Origin: a virus
DNA: 59,361 nt
Direction: 5' to 3' (one strand)
IMG/VR virus record: IMGVR_UViG_3300010391_000134
Location: 1 to 59,361 of that record
This document shows, one piece after another, positions 22,028 to 30,473 of this stretch (the first letter of the stretch is position 1; every line of letters begins with the position of its first letter). The notes below the pieces were generated by a model. The model had not been told where the DNA came from. It searched no databases and saw nothing but the letters and a program-made list of their open reading frames with translations. The position numbers and the translations under genes are program-made.

Positions 22028-22279
22028 ATGCAGCACCGTGATCTGGTTCAGTTTCTGCTGAGCATTTTCGCCGTCGGCGTGATTGGCGTCGCACTCAGTC
22101 TCCTCATGGGAGGCTGCATCACCATCCAGCCTGGAAGCGGCTGGCATGACTACGAGAGCTCGACGCCCTACGCGCTCGGACTCCCGTTCACCGTTTACGA
22201 TCCCGTCGCCGGCGCCATGCGGCAGGTGCCGGCGCATCCAGTGGCGTGTTGGGGCTGCCGGTACGGAGGCAAGCGGTGA
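22028..22279 (+). CDS. Small lipoprotein, 83 aa
   Basis: ATG at 22028 has a CAGGAGGG Shine-Dalgarno. Residues 1-26 form a lipoprotein signal with an LMGGC lipobox. The mature part is short and beta-rich with a CWGC pair near the end. It is the first gene after P2. It may be an exclusion or outer-membrane protein, by position and topology only. Confidence 0.6.
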   Translation: MQHRDLVQFLLSIFAVGVIGVALSLLMGGCITIQPGSGWHDYESSTPYALGLPFTVYDPVAGAMRQVPAHPVACWGCRYGGKR

Positions 22280-22491
22280 CGATCCCTCGCTGGCTCTTGA
22301 TACTCCTCCCGCTATGGCTAGTCGCAGCTTTTGCGTTCGGCTTTTCTGCGGGCGCGCAGTATTGCCTGCACGAGTTGCAACCAGCGTCCCCGAGCGCGTT
22401 CAACCTCGAGTTGTCGCACCAACATCTGCGTGCAGATCCCGATGAACGAACGCCGCGGGTTCGCGCACGGCACGTTCCGGGAGAACTCTGA
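22276..22491 (+). CDS. Small single-TM protein, 71 aa
   Basis: GTG at 22276 overlaps the lipoprotein stop (GTGA). A hydrophobic N-terminal segment (residues 5-26) is followed by a polar tail. It could act with the lipoprotein as an envelope pair. Function unknown. Confidence 0.55.
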   Translation: MTIPRWLLILLPLWLVAAFAFGFSAGAQYCLHELQPASPSAFNLELSHQHLRADPDERTPRVRARHVPGEL

Positions 22492-22697
22492 TGCCCGGCA
22501 CGGCCATCGCGCTCACGGATCGCGAGCGCGCCACCATCTACATCGCACTCCGCTGCCTAGGAAAACAACTAGGCGTTCGGCATTTCGCATATCTCTCGCG
22601 ACTAAAGATCCGAGCACCTCGATGGATCGGCGACCAAGTCCCACTCAGTGAAAATCAGATCGAAGGACTCTGTCGCATCCTCGCGGAGGCTCCTTGA
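22491..22697 (+). CDS. Small hypothetical protein, 68 aa
   Basis: TGATG overlap with the upstream gene. Helical, basic, single Cys pair. No family recognised. Confidence 0.5.
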   Translation: MPGTAIALTDRERATIYIALRCLGKQLGVRHFAYLSRLKIRAPRWIGDQVPLSENQIEGLCRILAEAP

Positions 22698-22924
22698 GCT
22701 ACGACGAGAGGGACTGGGATCCAGTCGAGATCCCGGACGTCAAGTGCGTGCGCGTTACCCTCGGCGGCGCGCTCGTCTGTCGCACGACACTCGCGAGCGG
22801 CGAGATGCAGCAATTCCTCGTGCCGTTAGGGCTCGTGGACGACGACTCGGAAGTCTACAAGCCACACACCGAAGGAACGCTGATCATCCCGACATTTCTA
22901 GCCATCGAGAAAGGACTTGTATGA
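22694..22924 (+). CDS. Small hypothetical protein, 76 aa
   Basis: TTG at 22694 overlaps the upstream stop (TTGA), and its own stop overlaps the next ATG. Beta-rich. Function unknown. Confidence 0.5.
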   Translation: MSYDERDWDPVEIPDVKCVRVTLGGALVCRTTLASGEMQQFLVPLGLVDDDSEVYKPHTEGTLIIPTFLAIEKGLV

Positions 22925-23067
22925 ACGAGAGCAAGCACATCGAACACACCACCGGCAAGATCGTCAACCTGTTGCAGTACCTGAAAGGCGTGCAGCGATT
23001 CGCCCGGCATACGGAGCGCGTGGCGCACGTGCAGAAGCAACTCGAACGGATCACAAAGCGGCGATGA
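22921..23067 (+). CDS. Mini-protein upstream of exonuclease, 48 aa
   Basis: ATG at 22921 (ATGA overlap at both ends). A single basic helix. It is supported by perfect packing between its neighbours. Confidence 0.5.
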   Translation: MNESKHIEHTTGKIVNLLQYLKGVQRFARHTERVAHVQKQLERITKRR

Positions 23068-24188
23068 GCGACGCTGCTCGCGAAGACTTCCTTGCCACCA
23101 GACGCGCTGGCATCGGTGGCACCGACGTCAGTGCCATGTTCAGCGCCAAGCCTTTCGGCTGCGCGCTCCGTCTCCAGTACGACAAGCTCGGCGTCGCACC
23201 GGACTTCCCACCGAAGGAAACGCCGGCGATGCGTCTCGGACGCCACCTCGAGACGTTCATCGCCGAGGAGTACACACGTACAACGCAGCAGGTGCTGCTG
23301 CCTGCGGATCCCGTCGTCGATGAACGACATCCATGGAAGCGCGCAAGCCCGGATCGGCTCATCCAGGCCACAACGGACAAGCATCTTGGAACGTGGGAGG
23401 CGAAGAGTGTGCCGTCCTGGTGGTGGCAGAAGCTCGCCGGCTCGCAGAAGCGCGGCGAGTCGCCGAAAGAAGAGCACCTCCGCCAGCTCCACTGGACCGC
23501 CGACACGGCGTGCACCACGTGGGGCGTCCTCACGCTCATGAACAAGGAGTCGGGCGAGCTCCTCAACATCACACAGGGCATCGATCGAGACTTCGTCCGT
23601 CAGATGGTCGAGTTCGGCGCAATCTGGTGGCAACGGCACATCGTCGAGCGCGTCCCCGAGAAGCCGCTTCCGGAGATCGACGATCGCTGCCGCGTCTGCG
23701 CCTGGCGTGTCACGTGCCGCGGCACTGCGGATCTTGGTGCGATGGAGCATCCAGACGATCGTGCGCCGATCCCATACCAGACGGCTGAGCTCCGGTATGC
23801 AACGGACATCTACTGGATTGCGAAAGAGGCTCGTGATGGCGCTGAGAAGGAGTTCGCGGCAGCCAAGGACGGCGTAAAGGACGCGCTTGCGACGATCGGG
23901 CCCGATGGAGAACGCGTGTTCGAGCGCGAGGCGGTCGTGCTTGAGGACGGCACCAAGATCTACAACAGGACGGTGGCGCGGACGTCGTTCGATCTCGAGG
24001 CGCTCCGTACTGCACCACCGGTGCTCGAGCTCGGCACCTGGGATCCGATGAAGCTCCACCAGGCTCAGGAGCTTCTGACCACGGCTGGGTTCACGTCACA
24101 CGTCGTCACGATCAAGGGCAAGTACGAACGCACGGATCCCGAAGGCGGCGGAAGGCCGTTACGGCTGTTCCGTCCGAAGACGAAGTAG
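23064..24188 (+). CDS. YqaJ-type phage recombination exonuclease, 374 aa
   Basis: The N-terminal half carries the YqaJ/PD-(D/E)XK landmarks: RRAGIGGTDVSAMF (residues about 13-26), MRLGRHLETFIAEEY (53-67), SPDRLI (94-99), and a GTWEAKS stretch providing the E-x-K catalytic pair. Four cysteines (CRVCAWRVTC and neighbours, about 213-222) may bind a metal cluster. Such nucleases resect double-stranded ends and pair with a RecT-type annealase, which is encoded two genes downstream. This is the phage homologous-recombination module. Confidence 0.85.
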   Translation: MSDAAREDFLATRRAGIGGTDVSAMFSAKPFGCALRLQYDKLGVAPDFPPKETPAMRLGRHLETFIAEEYTRTTQQVLLPADPVVDERHPWKRASPDRLIQATTDKHLGTWEAKSVPSWWWQKLAGSQKRGESPKEEHLRQLHWTADTACTTWGVLTLMNKESGELLNITQGIDRDFVRQMVEFGAIWWQRHIVERVPEKPLPEIDDRCRVCAWRVTCRGTADLGAMEHPDDRAPIPYQTAELRYATDIYWIAKEARDGAEKEFAAAKDGVKDALATIGPDGERVFEREAVVLEDGTKIYNRTVARTSFDLEALRTAPPVLELGTWDPMKLHQAQELLTTAGFTSHVVTIKGKYERTDPEGGGRPLRLFRPKTK

Positions 24189-24201
24189 GAGGGGGGGAAC
24201 T

Positions 24202-25146
24202 ATGATTGTCTGGGAGTACGGATGGAGAATCGTCCTCATCGCGATCTTCTTGTGGATTGGGTGGTCGGTCGCCTCGAGCATCTTCAAGGTCGAGCAGCAG
24301 AGCGTCACCGTCATCGAGCGCTTCGGGAAATTCCTACGGATGGCGCACCCGGGCCTGCACTGGAAGATCCCGTTCGCCGATCAGTTCGCCGACGAGCTCG
24401 ATCTGAAGCTCAAGCAAGTTGACATCGAAGTGAAGGTGAAGACGCGCGACAACAACTTCATCGCCGTGAAGCTCGCGGTGCAGATCCAGCCCGACGTCGC
24501 GAAGCTCTACGAAGCCGCGTACTCGCTCGAGGACTCCGAAGAGCAACTCGAGTCCTGGAGCAAGTCCATCCTGATCTCCGAGTGCTCCAAGATGGATCTG
24601 AACGAGGTGTTCGCCAAGCGCGACGACACCGCCAACCTGATCGGCATCAGCCTCACGAAGGACATGGAGCCTTACGGCTGGAAGGTGCCGGCGACGCAGA
24701 TCATCGACATCATCCCGGACGGTAAGGTGATCGAAGCGATGAACTCGATCGTTGCGTCGCAGCGGAAGATGGAGGCCGCCAAGAACGAGGGCGAGGCAGC
24801 GAAGATCCGCAAGGTGAAGGACGCCGAAGCCGAGATGCAGTCAAACATCCTCCACGGGCAAGGCGTTGCCGGCCAGCGGAAGGCGATCATCGACGGGCTG
24901 AAAGACTCGATTCAAGAGTTCAAGGAGGCAGTCGGCGAGGAGATGACCGAAGTGCAGATCATCGGCCTCGTGACGACGATCCAGTACTTCGACGCGCTGC
25001 GCGCCATCGGGACGTCGCCGAACAGCACCATCCTGAGCACCATCCTGTTCATGGAGAACAACGCCGGCGCCGTGAGCACGACGCTCGGGCAGATCATGGG
25101 CGCATTGGCCGGATTCAAAGACACGAAGGAGAAGGCGAATGGCTGA
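24202..25146 (+). CDS. SPFH/band-7 (stomatin-like) membrane protein, 314 aa
   Basis: ATG at 24202 has a strong GGAGGGGG Shine-Dalgarno. Residues 8-27 are an N-terminal TM or re-entrant segment. Residues 30-200 fit the SPFH core: KVEQQSVTVIERFGKFLRM, then HPGLHWKIPF, an LDLKLKQVDIEVKVKTRDN strand pair and a VKLAVQIQPD segment. A long coiled-coil with alternating EA and K residues follows (residues 190-230). SPFH proteins oligomerise into membrane microdomains. Finding one between the exonuclease and recT, overlapping recT by 8 bases, is unusual. It could tether recombination or replication to the membrane, but that is inference. Confidence 0.8.
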   Translation: MIVWEYGWRIVLIAIFLWIGWSVASSIFKVEQQSVTVIERFGKFLRMAHPGLHWKIPFADQFADELDLKLKQVDIEVKVKTRDNNFIAVKLAVQIQPDVAKLYEAAYSLEDSEEQLESWSKSILISECSKMDLNEVFAKRDDTANLIGISLTKDMEPYGWKVPATQIIDIIPDGKVIEAMNSIVASQRKMEAAKNEGEAAKIRKVKDAEAEMQSNILHGQGVAGQRKAIIDGLKDSIQEFKEAVGEEMTEVQIIGLVTTIQYFDALRAIGTSPNSTILSTILFMENNAGAVSTTLGQIMGALAGFKDTKEKANG

Positions 25147-26080
25147 CGAGAAGAAGACAAACGGACAGACACCGGGCACGGACGTCACGAAGCCCGATCC
25201 ACGCTGGACAAGCATGAGCGGCATGCTCGTCAAGATGACGAAGCAGTTTCAACTCGCAATCCCGAAGAATCTCACCCTCGACGCCGAGCGCCTGGTGCGT
25301 GTCGCCCTCACGTCGATTCAACGTAATCCGGATCTCCTCGACTGCGATCCGCGCACCATGCTCGCCGCCGTCATGGAGTGCGCGCAGCTCGGCATCGTCC
25401 CGGACGGCATCCTTGGACACTGCTACCTGGTGCCGTACAACAACACGCAGAAGCGCCGGCAAGAAGTGCAGTTCCTGATGGGCTACAAGGGTTACATCGA
25501 GCTCGGGCATCGCAGCGGGAAGATCGATGCGATCGATGGCTTCGCGGTGTACGAGAAAGACAGCTACGACGTCGAGCTCGGAACGCATCCGCTCGTCCGG
25601 CACACGCCTTACGGCGGCGACGATCCCGGTCCGCTCGTGGCCGCCTACGGACTCGTCCGCATGAAGGGCGGCATCCCGCACTTCCGCTGGCTCTGGCCGC
25701 GAGACATCGCCCGCTCGCGGAAGGCATCGAAGACGGCCGACAAGAGTTGGAGCCCGTGGCAGACGCATCCAGAGGCCATGTGGATCAAAACGGCCATCCG
25801 AATGACGGCCAAGTTCATCCGGCTCTCGCCCGAGATGCAACGAGCCGTCGCGCTCGACGAACGCGCCGACGAGGGACTCGCGCAGCATCTCGGCGACGAC
25901 GACGCGATCGATATCACGCCGATGAGCACGCTGCAGCGCGGCGCGTCCGACAGCATCGAGCGCATGAAGGCCGCTGATGCAGAGCGGCTGAAGGCGGAGA
26001 AGGAGACGAAGCCGGAGACGCCAGCGCCACCGGCGCCACCAAAGGACAGCGGTGACGCGGGCGGTGGAGTGATGGATTGA
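25139..26080 (+). CDS. recT: RecT-type single-strand annealing protein, 313 aa
   Basis: The N-terminal two thirds follow RecT: RTMLAAVMECAQLGIVPDG (residues about 69-87), GHCYLVPY, and FLMGYKGYIELGHRSG (about 111-126), then further conserved helices. The C-terminal 60 residues are a Pro/Glu-rich tail, as is common in phage RecT proteins. It anneals complementary single strands produced by the YqaJ nuclease. Its start lies inside the SPFH gene, so their translation is coupled. Confidence 0.85.
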   Translation: MADEKKTNGQTPGTDVTKPDPRWTSMSGMLVKMTKQFQLAIPKNLTLDAERLVRVALTSIQRNPDLLDCDPRTMLAAVMECAQLGIVPDGILGHCYLVPYNNTQKRRQEVQFLMGYKGYIELGHRSGKIDAIDGFAVYEKDSYDVELGTHPLVRHTPYGGDDPGPLVAAYGLVRMKGGIPHFRWLWPRDIARSRKASKTADKSWSPWQTHPEAMWIKTAIRMTAKFIRLSPEMQRAVALDERADEGLAQHLGDDDAIDITPMSTLQRGASDSIERMKAADAERLKAEKETKPETPAPPAPPKDSGDAGGGVMD

Positions 26081-26082
26081 CG

Positions 26083-26304
26083 ATGAAGACCATACCTTTC
26101 CGTTTCGAGATCGGCGCCCAGGTAGCATCAATTTACTACCCCAAGGACGCTCTTGGCATAATCACCACGCGCTTCTTTGCCGATTTCACCAGCGGCGAGG
26201 AGATTTCTTATCGACTACTGACGACCGTTGGAGGCTGGAGCGACCACAGGGAAGCAACTTTAATTCCCTGGGAAGACCCAACAGTGAGGAGGATTCAAGA
26301 ATGA
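26083..26304 (+). CDS. Small hypothetical protein, 73 aa
   Basis: ATG at 26083 lies 2 bases after the recT stop. TTG at 26077 is an alternative overlapping start. Beta-rich, Trp/Tyr-containing. It sits between recT and the ATPase gene. Function unknown. Confidence 0.5.
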   Translation: MKTIPFRFEIGAQVASIYYPKDALGIITTRFFADFTSGEEISYRLLTTVGGWSDHREATLIPWEDPTVRRIQE

Positions 26305-28670
26305 TCACTGTCAGCATGAAGGGCCTGAAGGCGCGAGAGCAAACTGTCGCGCTCAACGCCCTGAATCTCCACTACGGCCCAAACGAAAGCGGCAAGAGTT
26401 CCATCAACGAGGCTCTGCGCATTCTCGCCCTCGGGAACGTCCCTGCGCTCGGCCGCGGCCGCAAGAATCTCCAGGCGCTCGCGCCACTCCTGAACGGCCG
26501 GGAACTCCTCGTTGAAGCGACGCTCGCTGACGGCCGCACGTTCACGCGGCAGATCGTGAACAATGGGCGGGGGCTCTCGTCCGATGTCAGTTGCTCCTGG
26601 CTCGATGCCAAGGCCAAGCAAGACGATCATCACGCCGCAATCCTCTCGTTGTTCAGCGCGAAGGGTGACGAGCGCGACGTCGAGGAGGCGGTCGACATCC
26701 GGTCCATCCTGAATGCCTCGCCGAACGAGCGTGCAGCGCGCATCGAGCCACTTGCCGCGATGGGCTCGCAAACGCCCGAAGAGAAACTGAACACGTTCCG
26801 CATGCTGCTCCTCTCCCGGCTCACCGGTCGCCCGCTCGACCAGCTCCCACCCGTCTGGACCGAAGGCGCGAAGCTCCTAAAGCTGCCGCAGACAGCCGCA
26901 CTCCGCGACGTCTGGCCGGGCTTGAAGGCGCAGTTTCTCGCCCAGCCGCTCCCGAGTGTGCTGGCGTGGGCGAACGAGAAGAAGCGCGCCGCCAACCAGA
27001 GCCTGCAGAAGAAGACGCAGGCACGGAAGGAGCTCGAGGCCCGCGTCGGGTCGCTGCCGAAGGAGTCGGTAGCCGAGTGCGAGCGGCTCGAAGCCGAGCG
27101 CTCCCGACTCGAGCGCGAATTCGGCGCGCTCGCAGAACGCACCGCAGAGGCAGAGAAACGACTCGGGCCGCGGCTCGATGCACAGCAGCAGTTGCGTGTC
27201 GCACGGCAGCGGCTCGCTGCGGCAGACGAGAGTGTCGCCGCCCTCGAGCTCCGGGATCGGGCGGGAATCATCCCGCCTACCGAGGATGAGCTTGCCACGA
27301 TGCGCATACTCCTCGATACCCGCTGCGACCAGTTGGCAGATCTCGTGGTGCCAATGGCGCCGAACTCCACCGATTTGGAGGAGATGAACTTTCAGGCCGA
27401 TCGACTCCGGCGGGACGCGGACGCCATCGTCCTCCCGCCGGCGCTCGACTACATCGACGAGGAGCGCGCCGTTCTTGTGCTCGAAAAGCAGCACGCCGAA
27501 ATGCTCGGCTCCGCCTGGAGGATCGTACGCCAGCAAGCGGAGATCCTTGCGGACAAGGCCGGGAACTTGAAGTCGGCGCTCGCCGAAGTCGCTCGGGTGG
27601 CATCCGCAGAGCTGATGGAGGTCGCGGACCAGCACAGTGTCGCGCCCGCCCTGCTGACCGCCGAGCTCAAGACTGCTCGCCGGCTCCTCGAGGAAGTCCA
27701 AGCCGCCTTTCACGAACGAGAAGAGGAACGGGCCCGACTCGACGCCGACTGCATATCCCTGCGCGAGAAGGCCCAACGGCTGCGCCAGGAGGCCGCCCAG
27801 CAGCACCAGGAGCGTCAGGAGGCATACCAGGAGGCCCGGGAGGAGTACGTGTCTCTGCAGGGCAATCTGACGCTTGCCGTACAGGAACTGGAGGCGGCGC
27901 TGCGGGCGGCCTCGACACCGGCCGTGGAGGACCAGGAGGCCGTTGACGCGACCGTCGAATGGGCCTCGGCACGAGACGCACTAGCCGCCGCCGAGCAGCG
28001 AATTCAGGACCTTGGCGATACGCCAGGAGAGGAGCCGGTTTTCGATCGCGGTCTGGCCGAGAAACAGGCGCTCGAGGTCCATCTCACGACCGTCACCGGG
28101 CAGCTCCAGCAGCACATCGACGCGGCGGCGATGCGGACGCAGCTCCAGAGCATCATCGAGGAGATACAGGCACTCAGCGTCTTGCGAGACGTGCTGACGG
28201 CGATCGAAGACGCCCTCCAGGGACTCCGGGCACAGGAGATCAACGAATCCGGTGGCGCATTGCGTCAGCACATGCAGACGTTCATCGACGGGACGGGCCT
28301 CAAGCGGACGCCCTACATCCGGGCCAAGGCCGGCGCGTTTGAGCTCGGGTGGATCAAGGAGGATGGCACCGAGGTGGCCGCACAAGTGCAAAGCGGGGGG
28401 GAGTGGATACTTTTCACCGCGGCGCTCGCGACCGCGGTGATCGCGCTCCGCGGAGGGCCGCTCAAGGTCCTCCTCGTCGAGGCCGCGGAAGCAGCGCCGT
28501 CGCACCTCCAGTACCTCCTACGTGGAATCCAGACAGCCGTAGCGCACCAACTCCTCACCTGCGCCATCGTCTCGACGTGGTACCAACCGGAGCCGTCCCT
28601 CGTGCCAGAAGGCTGGCGCGTGCGGCAGTTTCCGCTCACAGGAAAGGAGCCAAGCAATGGAGCAGACTGA
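26301..28670 (+). CDS. SMC/RecF/SbcC-like coiled-coil ATPase, 789 aa
   Basis: Walker A GPNESGKS sits at residues 26-33, the usual N-terminal position for RecF/SbcC-type enzymes. Residues about 230-600 are long coiled coil. The signature-like SGGE is at about 698-701. The Walker B position reads VLLVEAAEAA (about 723-732), so the usual aspartate is replaced by glutamate and the D-E-P triad is missing. At 789 residues it is shorter than typical Rad50/SbcC. It probably processes DNA ends with the recombination genes. No partner nuclease of the SbcD/Mre11 type is visible. YqaJ may fill that role. Confidence 0.7.
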   Translation: MITVSMKGLKAREQTVALNALNLHYGPNESGKSSINEALRILALGNVPALGRGRKNLQALAPLLNGRELLVEATLADGRTFTRQIVNNGRGLSSDVSCSWLDAKAKQDDHHAAILSLFSAKGDERDVEEAVDIRSILNASPNERAARIEPLAAMGSQTPEEKLNTFRMLLLSRLTGRPLDQLPPVWTEGAKLLKLPQTAALRDVWPGLKAQFLAQPLPSVLAWANEKKRAANQSLQKKTQARKELEARVGSLPKESVAECERLEAERSRLEREFGALAERTAEAEKRLGPRLDAQQQLRVARQRLAAADESVAALELRDRAGIIPPTEDELATMRILLDTRCDQLADLVVPMAPNSTDLEEMNFQADRLRRDADAIVLPPALDYIDEERAVLVLEKQHAEMLGSAWRIVRQQAEILADKAGNLKSALAEVARVASAELMEVADQHSVAPALLTAELKTARRLLEEVQAAFHEREEERARLDADCISLREKAQRLRQEAAQQHQERQEAYQEAREEYVSLQGNLTLAVQELEAALRAASTPAVEDQEAVDATVEWASARDALAAAEQRIQDLGDTPGEEPVFDRGLAEKQALEVHLTTVTGQLQQHIDAAAMRTQLQSIIEEIQALSVLRDVLTAIEDALQGLRAQEINESGGALRQHMQTFIDGTGLKRTPYIRAKAGAFELGWIKEDGTEVAAQVQSGGEWILFTAALATAVIALRGGPLKVLLVEAAEAAPSHLQYLLRGIQTAVAHQLLTCAIVSTWYQPEPSLVPEGWRVRQFPLTGKEPSNGAD

Positions 28671-28932
28671 CGTCCTCTTTCTCGATGCCTCGGCCACCGA
28701 GTGCGAGCATCCAGGCAGTGACGGGCAACGCCTCAAGTGGAAGACGGCCGAGGTGGATATCCAGTGTCCGCAACTCAATCGCGACCCCGACCAAGTGAAA
28801 GATCGCCATGTCGTGATGCGGCTCCGATCGGCGCGTGGCGTGCATGTACCGCAGGCCGCGCTCGCGGAGCTCGAGACGAGTCTCGATGGCCTCGGCGCGC
28901 TATCCGTCAAGATCTCACGGACGCGCGCGTGA
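28657..28932 (+). CDS. Hypothetical protein, 91 aa
   Basis: ATG at 28657 has an AAAGGAG Shine-Dalgarno and overlaps the ATPase gene by 14 bases. Acidic, beta-rich. A terminator-like stem follows 62 bases downstream. Function unknown. Confidence 0.55.
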   Translation: MEQTDVLFLDASATECEHPGSDGQRLKWKTAEVDIQCPQLNRDPDQVKDRHVVMRLRSARGVHVPQAALAELETSLDGLGALSVKISRTRA

Positions 28933-28994
28933 TCACGCATTGTGTCGTCGCCGGTTAACTAACCCGGAAGAACGTTGGTGGATTCCGGCGGCGA

Positions 28995-29039
28995 GCCCCG
29001 GTCCCGAGAATTCGCTCGGGCCGGGGCGTTTCCCTACTT
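28995..29039 (+). terminator. Stem with T-rich tail
   Basis: GCCCCGG-t-CCCGAG (28995-29008) pairs with CTCGGG-CCGGGGC (29015-29027) with only one bulged base. GTTTCCCTACTTT follows. It separates the recombination block from the next genes. Confidence 0.65.
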
Positions 29040-29064
29040 TCGGCGATTCGGAAAGGAAGAGCGG

Positions 29065-29310
29065 ATGGACAAGTTGGAGCCGACGAAGCGTGCCCGCGCG
29101 GCACGGGTAAAGACGGAGTACGTCGCCATGCGGATCGTCGAGACGAAGGATGGGTCGAGACTCGCACTTCTCTCGCCTACATACCCGAAACGGGCGCCGA
29201 TGCTTCGGTGGGTGGGTCGTGGTGCGTGCAGCAACGTCTTCGAGCTCCGATTCCAGAACGGTGAGCTCAACGAAGCCATCGAGATCAGCGTTGTCCCGGT
29301 GGAGGCGTGA
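29065..29310 (+). CDS. Hypothetical protein, 81 aa
   Basis: ATG at 29065 is preceded by GGAAAGGAAGAG. Basic N-terminus and beta-rich C-terminus. It overlaps the next GTG (GTGA). Function unknown. Confidence 0.55.
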   Translation: MDKLEPTKRARAARVKTEYVAMRIVETKDGSRLALLSPTYPKRAPMLRWVGRGACSNVFELRFQNGELNEAIEISVVPVEA

Positions 29311-29630
29311 AAACAACACAAGCAACCCTCCAAGCACTGCGGGTGAAGCTGACGCCACGGGAAGCCTGGACGCAGCATGCGCGAGCCCGCGACCGGCGTG
29401 GGCTTCCCTGTCCGGCCACCGCTTCGCAAGCGACTTGCTGGTGCATCTCGGGCGCACTCGAGACGGTTGTCTCGCCCGATTTAGACGATCCGCGGTGGGC
29501 GGCCGCTGCGTTGCGGTTGTTGGTGGCTGTGCCGGGCTCCTACACGACGTTCAACGATAGGCCGACGACGTCTCATGAGGACGTGCTCGCCCTGATAGAC
29601 AAAGCACTCGCGCTCCCGGATCCGACATGA
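29307..29630 (+). CDS. DUF6197-like protein, 107 aa
   Basis: The pattern W-x6-(Y/A)RD-x-x-G, then a WC-x-x-GAL segment, a helical middle, and a C-terminal ND-x-x-(T/S)-HEDVLAL-(I/L)-DKAL is what I remember of DUF6197 proteins from actinobacteria and phages. No function is established. GTG start at 29307. Confidence 0.55.
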   Translation: MKTTQATLQALRVKLTPREAWTQHARARDRRGLPCPATASQATCWCISGALETVVSPDLDDPRWAAAALRLLVAVPGSYTTFNDRPTTSHEDVLALIDKALALPDPT

Positions 29631-30103
29631 GGATCGTCTTCACCGTTCTCGGCACACCACAGCCAGGCGGCTCGAAGCGCGGCTTTCACATCAAGGCGCT
29701 GAATCGTGTCGTCATCACTGATGCCAACCCGCGAGCGAAGGACTGGAAGGCCGAGGTGCGGAGCACTGCCAGAGAAGCCGCTTCCGGGCTGTCCATGGAC
29801 GCGGATCGTCTGGCGCTCCTTGGCGACCCGCTCGCCCTCGACGTTCGTTTCTACTTCGTCCGGCCCAAGAGCCACTACGGCTCGGGACGCAACTCCACGG
29901 TGCTAAAGAAGGGGGCGCCACGACACCATATTCAGAGGCCCGACGTGTTGAAATGCACCAGATTGATCGAGGACGCACTCTCGAAAGTCATCTATGTCGA
30001 CGACGCGCAGATCGTGACGGAGTGCCTCTGTAAACTCTGGGCGGAGCCGGGTGAGCCGGCACGCGTGGAAGTCGTCGTCAGCACGCTAGAGGAGAACTCA
30101 TGA
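29627..30103 (+). CDS. rusA: RusA-type Holliday junction resolvase, 158 aa
   Basis: The RusA pattern is clear: an N-terminal strand with PQPGGSKRG, then RPDVLKCTRLIEDALSKV and VDDAQIV (residues about 104-132). RusA homodimers cut four-way junctions. The second aspartate of the classical PDxDN motif is Leu/Lys here, as in a subset of phage RusA proteins with an RPDxxK-EDAL pattern. It ends the recombination set and overlaps its neighbours by ATGA. Confidence 0.75.
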   Translation: MRIVFTVLGTPQPGGSKRGFHIKALNRVVITDANPRAKDWKAEVRSTAREAASGLSMDADRLALLGDPLALDVRFYFVRPKSHYGSGRNSTVLKKGAPRHHIQRPDVLKCTRLIEDALSKVIYVDDAQIVTECLCKLWAEPGEPARVEVVVSTLEENS

Positions 30104-30300
30104 CAGCGAAAGAACTGGGTGAAGAGTCCGCATTTCCCTCAATCTTCGACGACATTCGTCACAACACGCGCGAAGTGAAGCTCGGCCTCACGAAGCGCGA
30201 GTTCTTCGCCGCCTTGGCGCTCCTGGGTCGTTGGAATTCGACGGCCCGCGATGCAGTAGTAGATGCCGATGCACTCCTTGAGGAGCTGGCGAAGTCATGA
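30100..30300 (+). CDS. Small hypothetical protein, 66 aa
   Basis: ATG at 30100 overlaps the rusA stop. Helical. Overlap with the next gene (ATGA) supports expression. Function unknown. Confidence 0.55.
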   Translation: MTAKELGEESAFPSIFDDIRHNTREVKLGLTKREFFAALALLGRWNSTARDAVVDADALLEELAKS

Positions 30301-30473
30301 AGCTCAAGTCCAGCGTCCTCGTGACACTGGCTATCCTGGCGGGAGTTGTCGCGGGTTGGGTGCTGGAGGAGCTGGAGATGCTACGCGACGATCCCCGCCA
30401 GGATCCTGATCCTCGACGCCACTTCGGCGTCAGTGCACCAAGTACACCGCGAACGCGGCGCCTCCCGCCGTGA
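30297..30473 (+). CDS. Small membrane or secreted protein, 58 aa
   Basis: ATG at 30297 overlaps the previous stop (ATGA). Residues 6-21 are hydrophobic (a TM helix or an uncleaved signal), and the remainder is proline- and arginine-rich. It is the last rightward gene. Its 3' end overlaps the convergent minus-strand lipoprotein by 44 bases. Confidence 0.5.
   Translation: MKLKSSVLVTLAILAGVVAGWVLEELEMLRDDPRQDPDPRRHFGVSAPSTPRTRRLPP

Noticed and set aside
30188-30429. Continuation of the lipoprotein first frame to a 172-residue protein
   Set aside because: After residue 40 the sequence is low-complexity and runs across two well-packed genes on the other strand. The +1 frame gives a more plausible ending.
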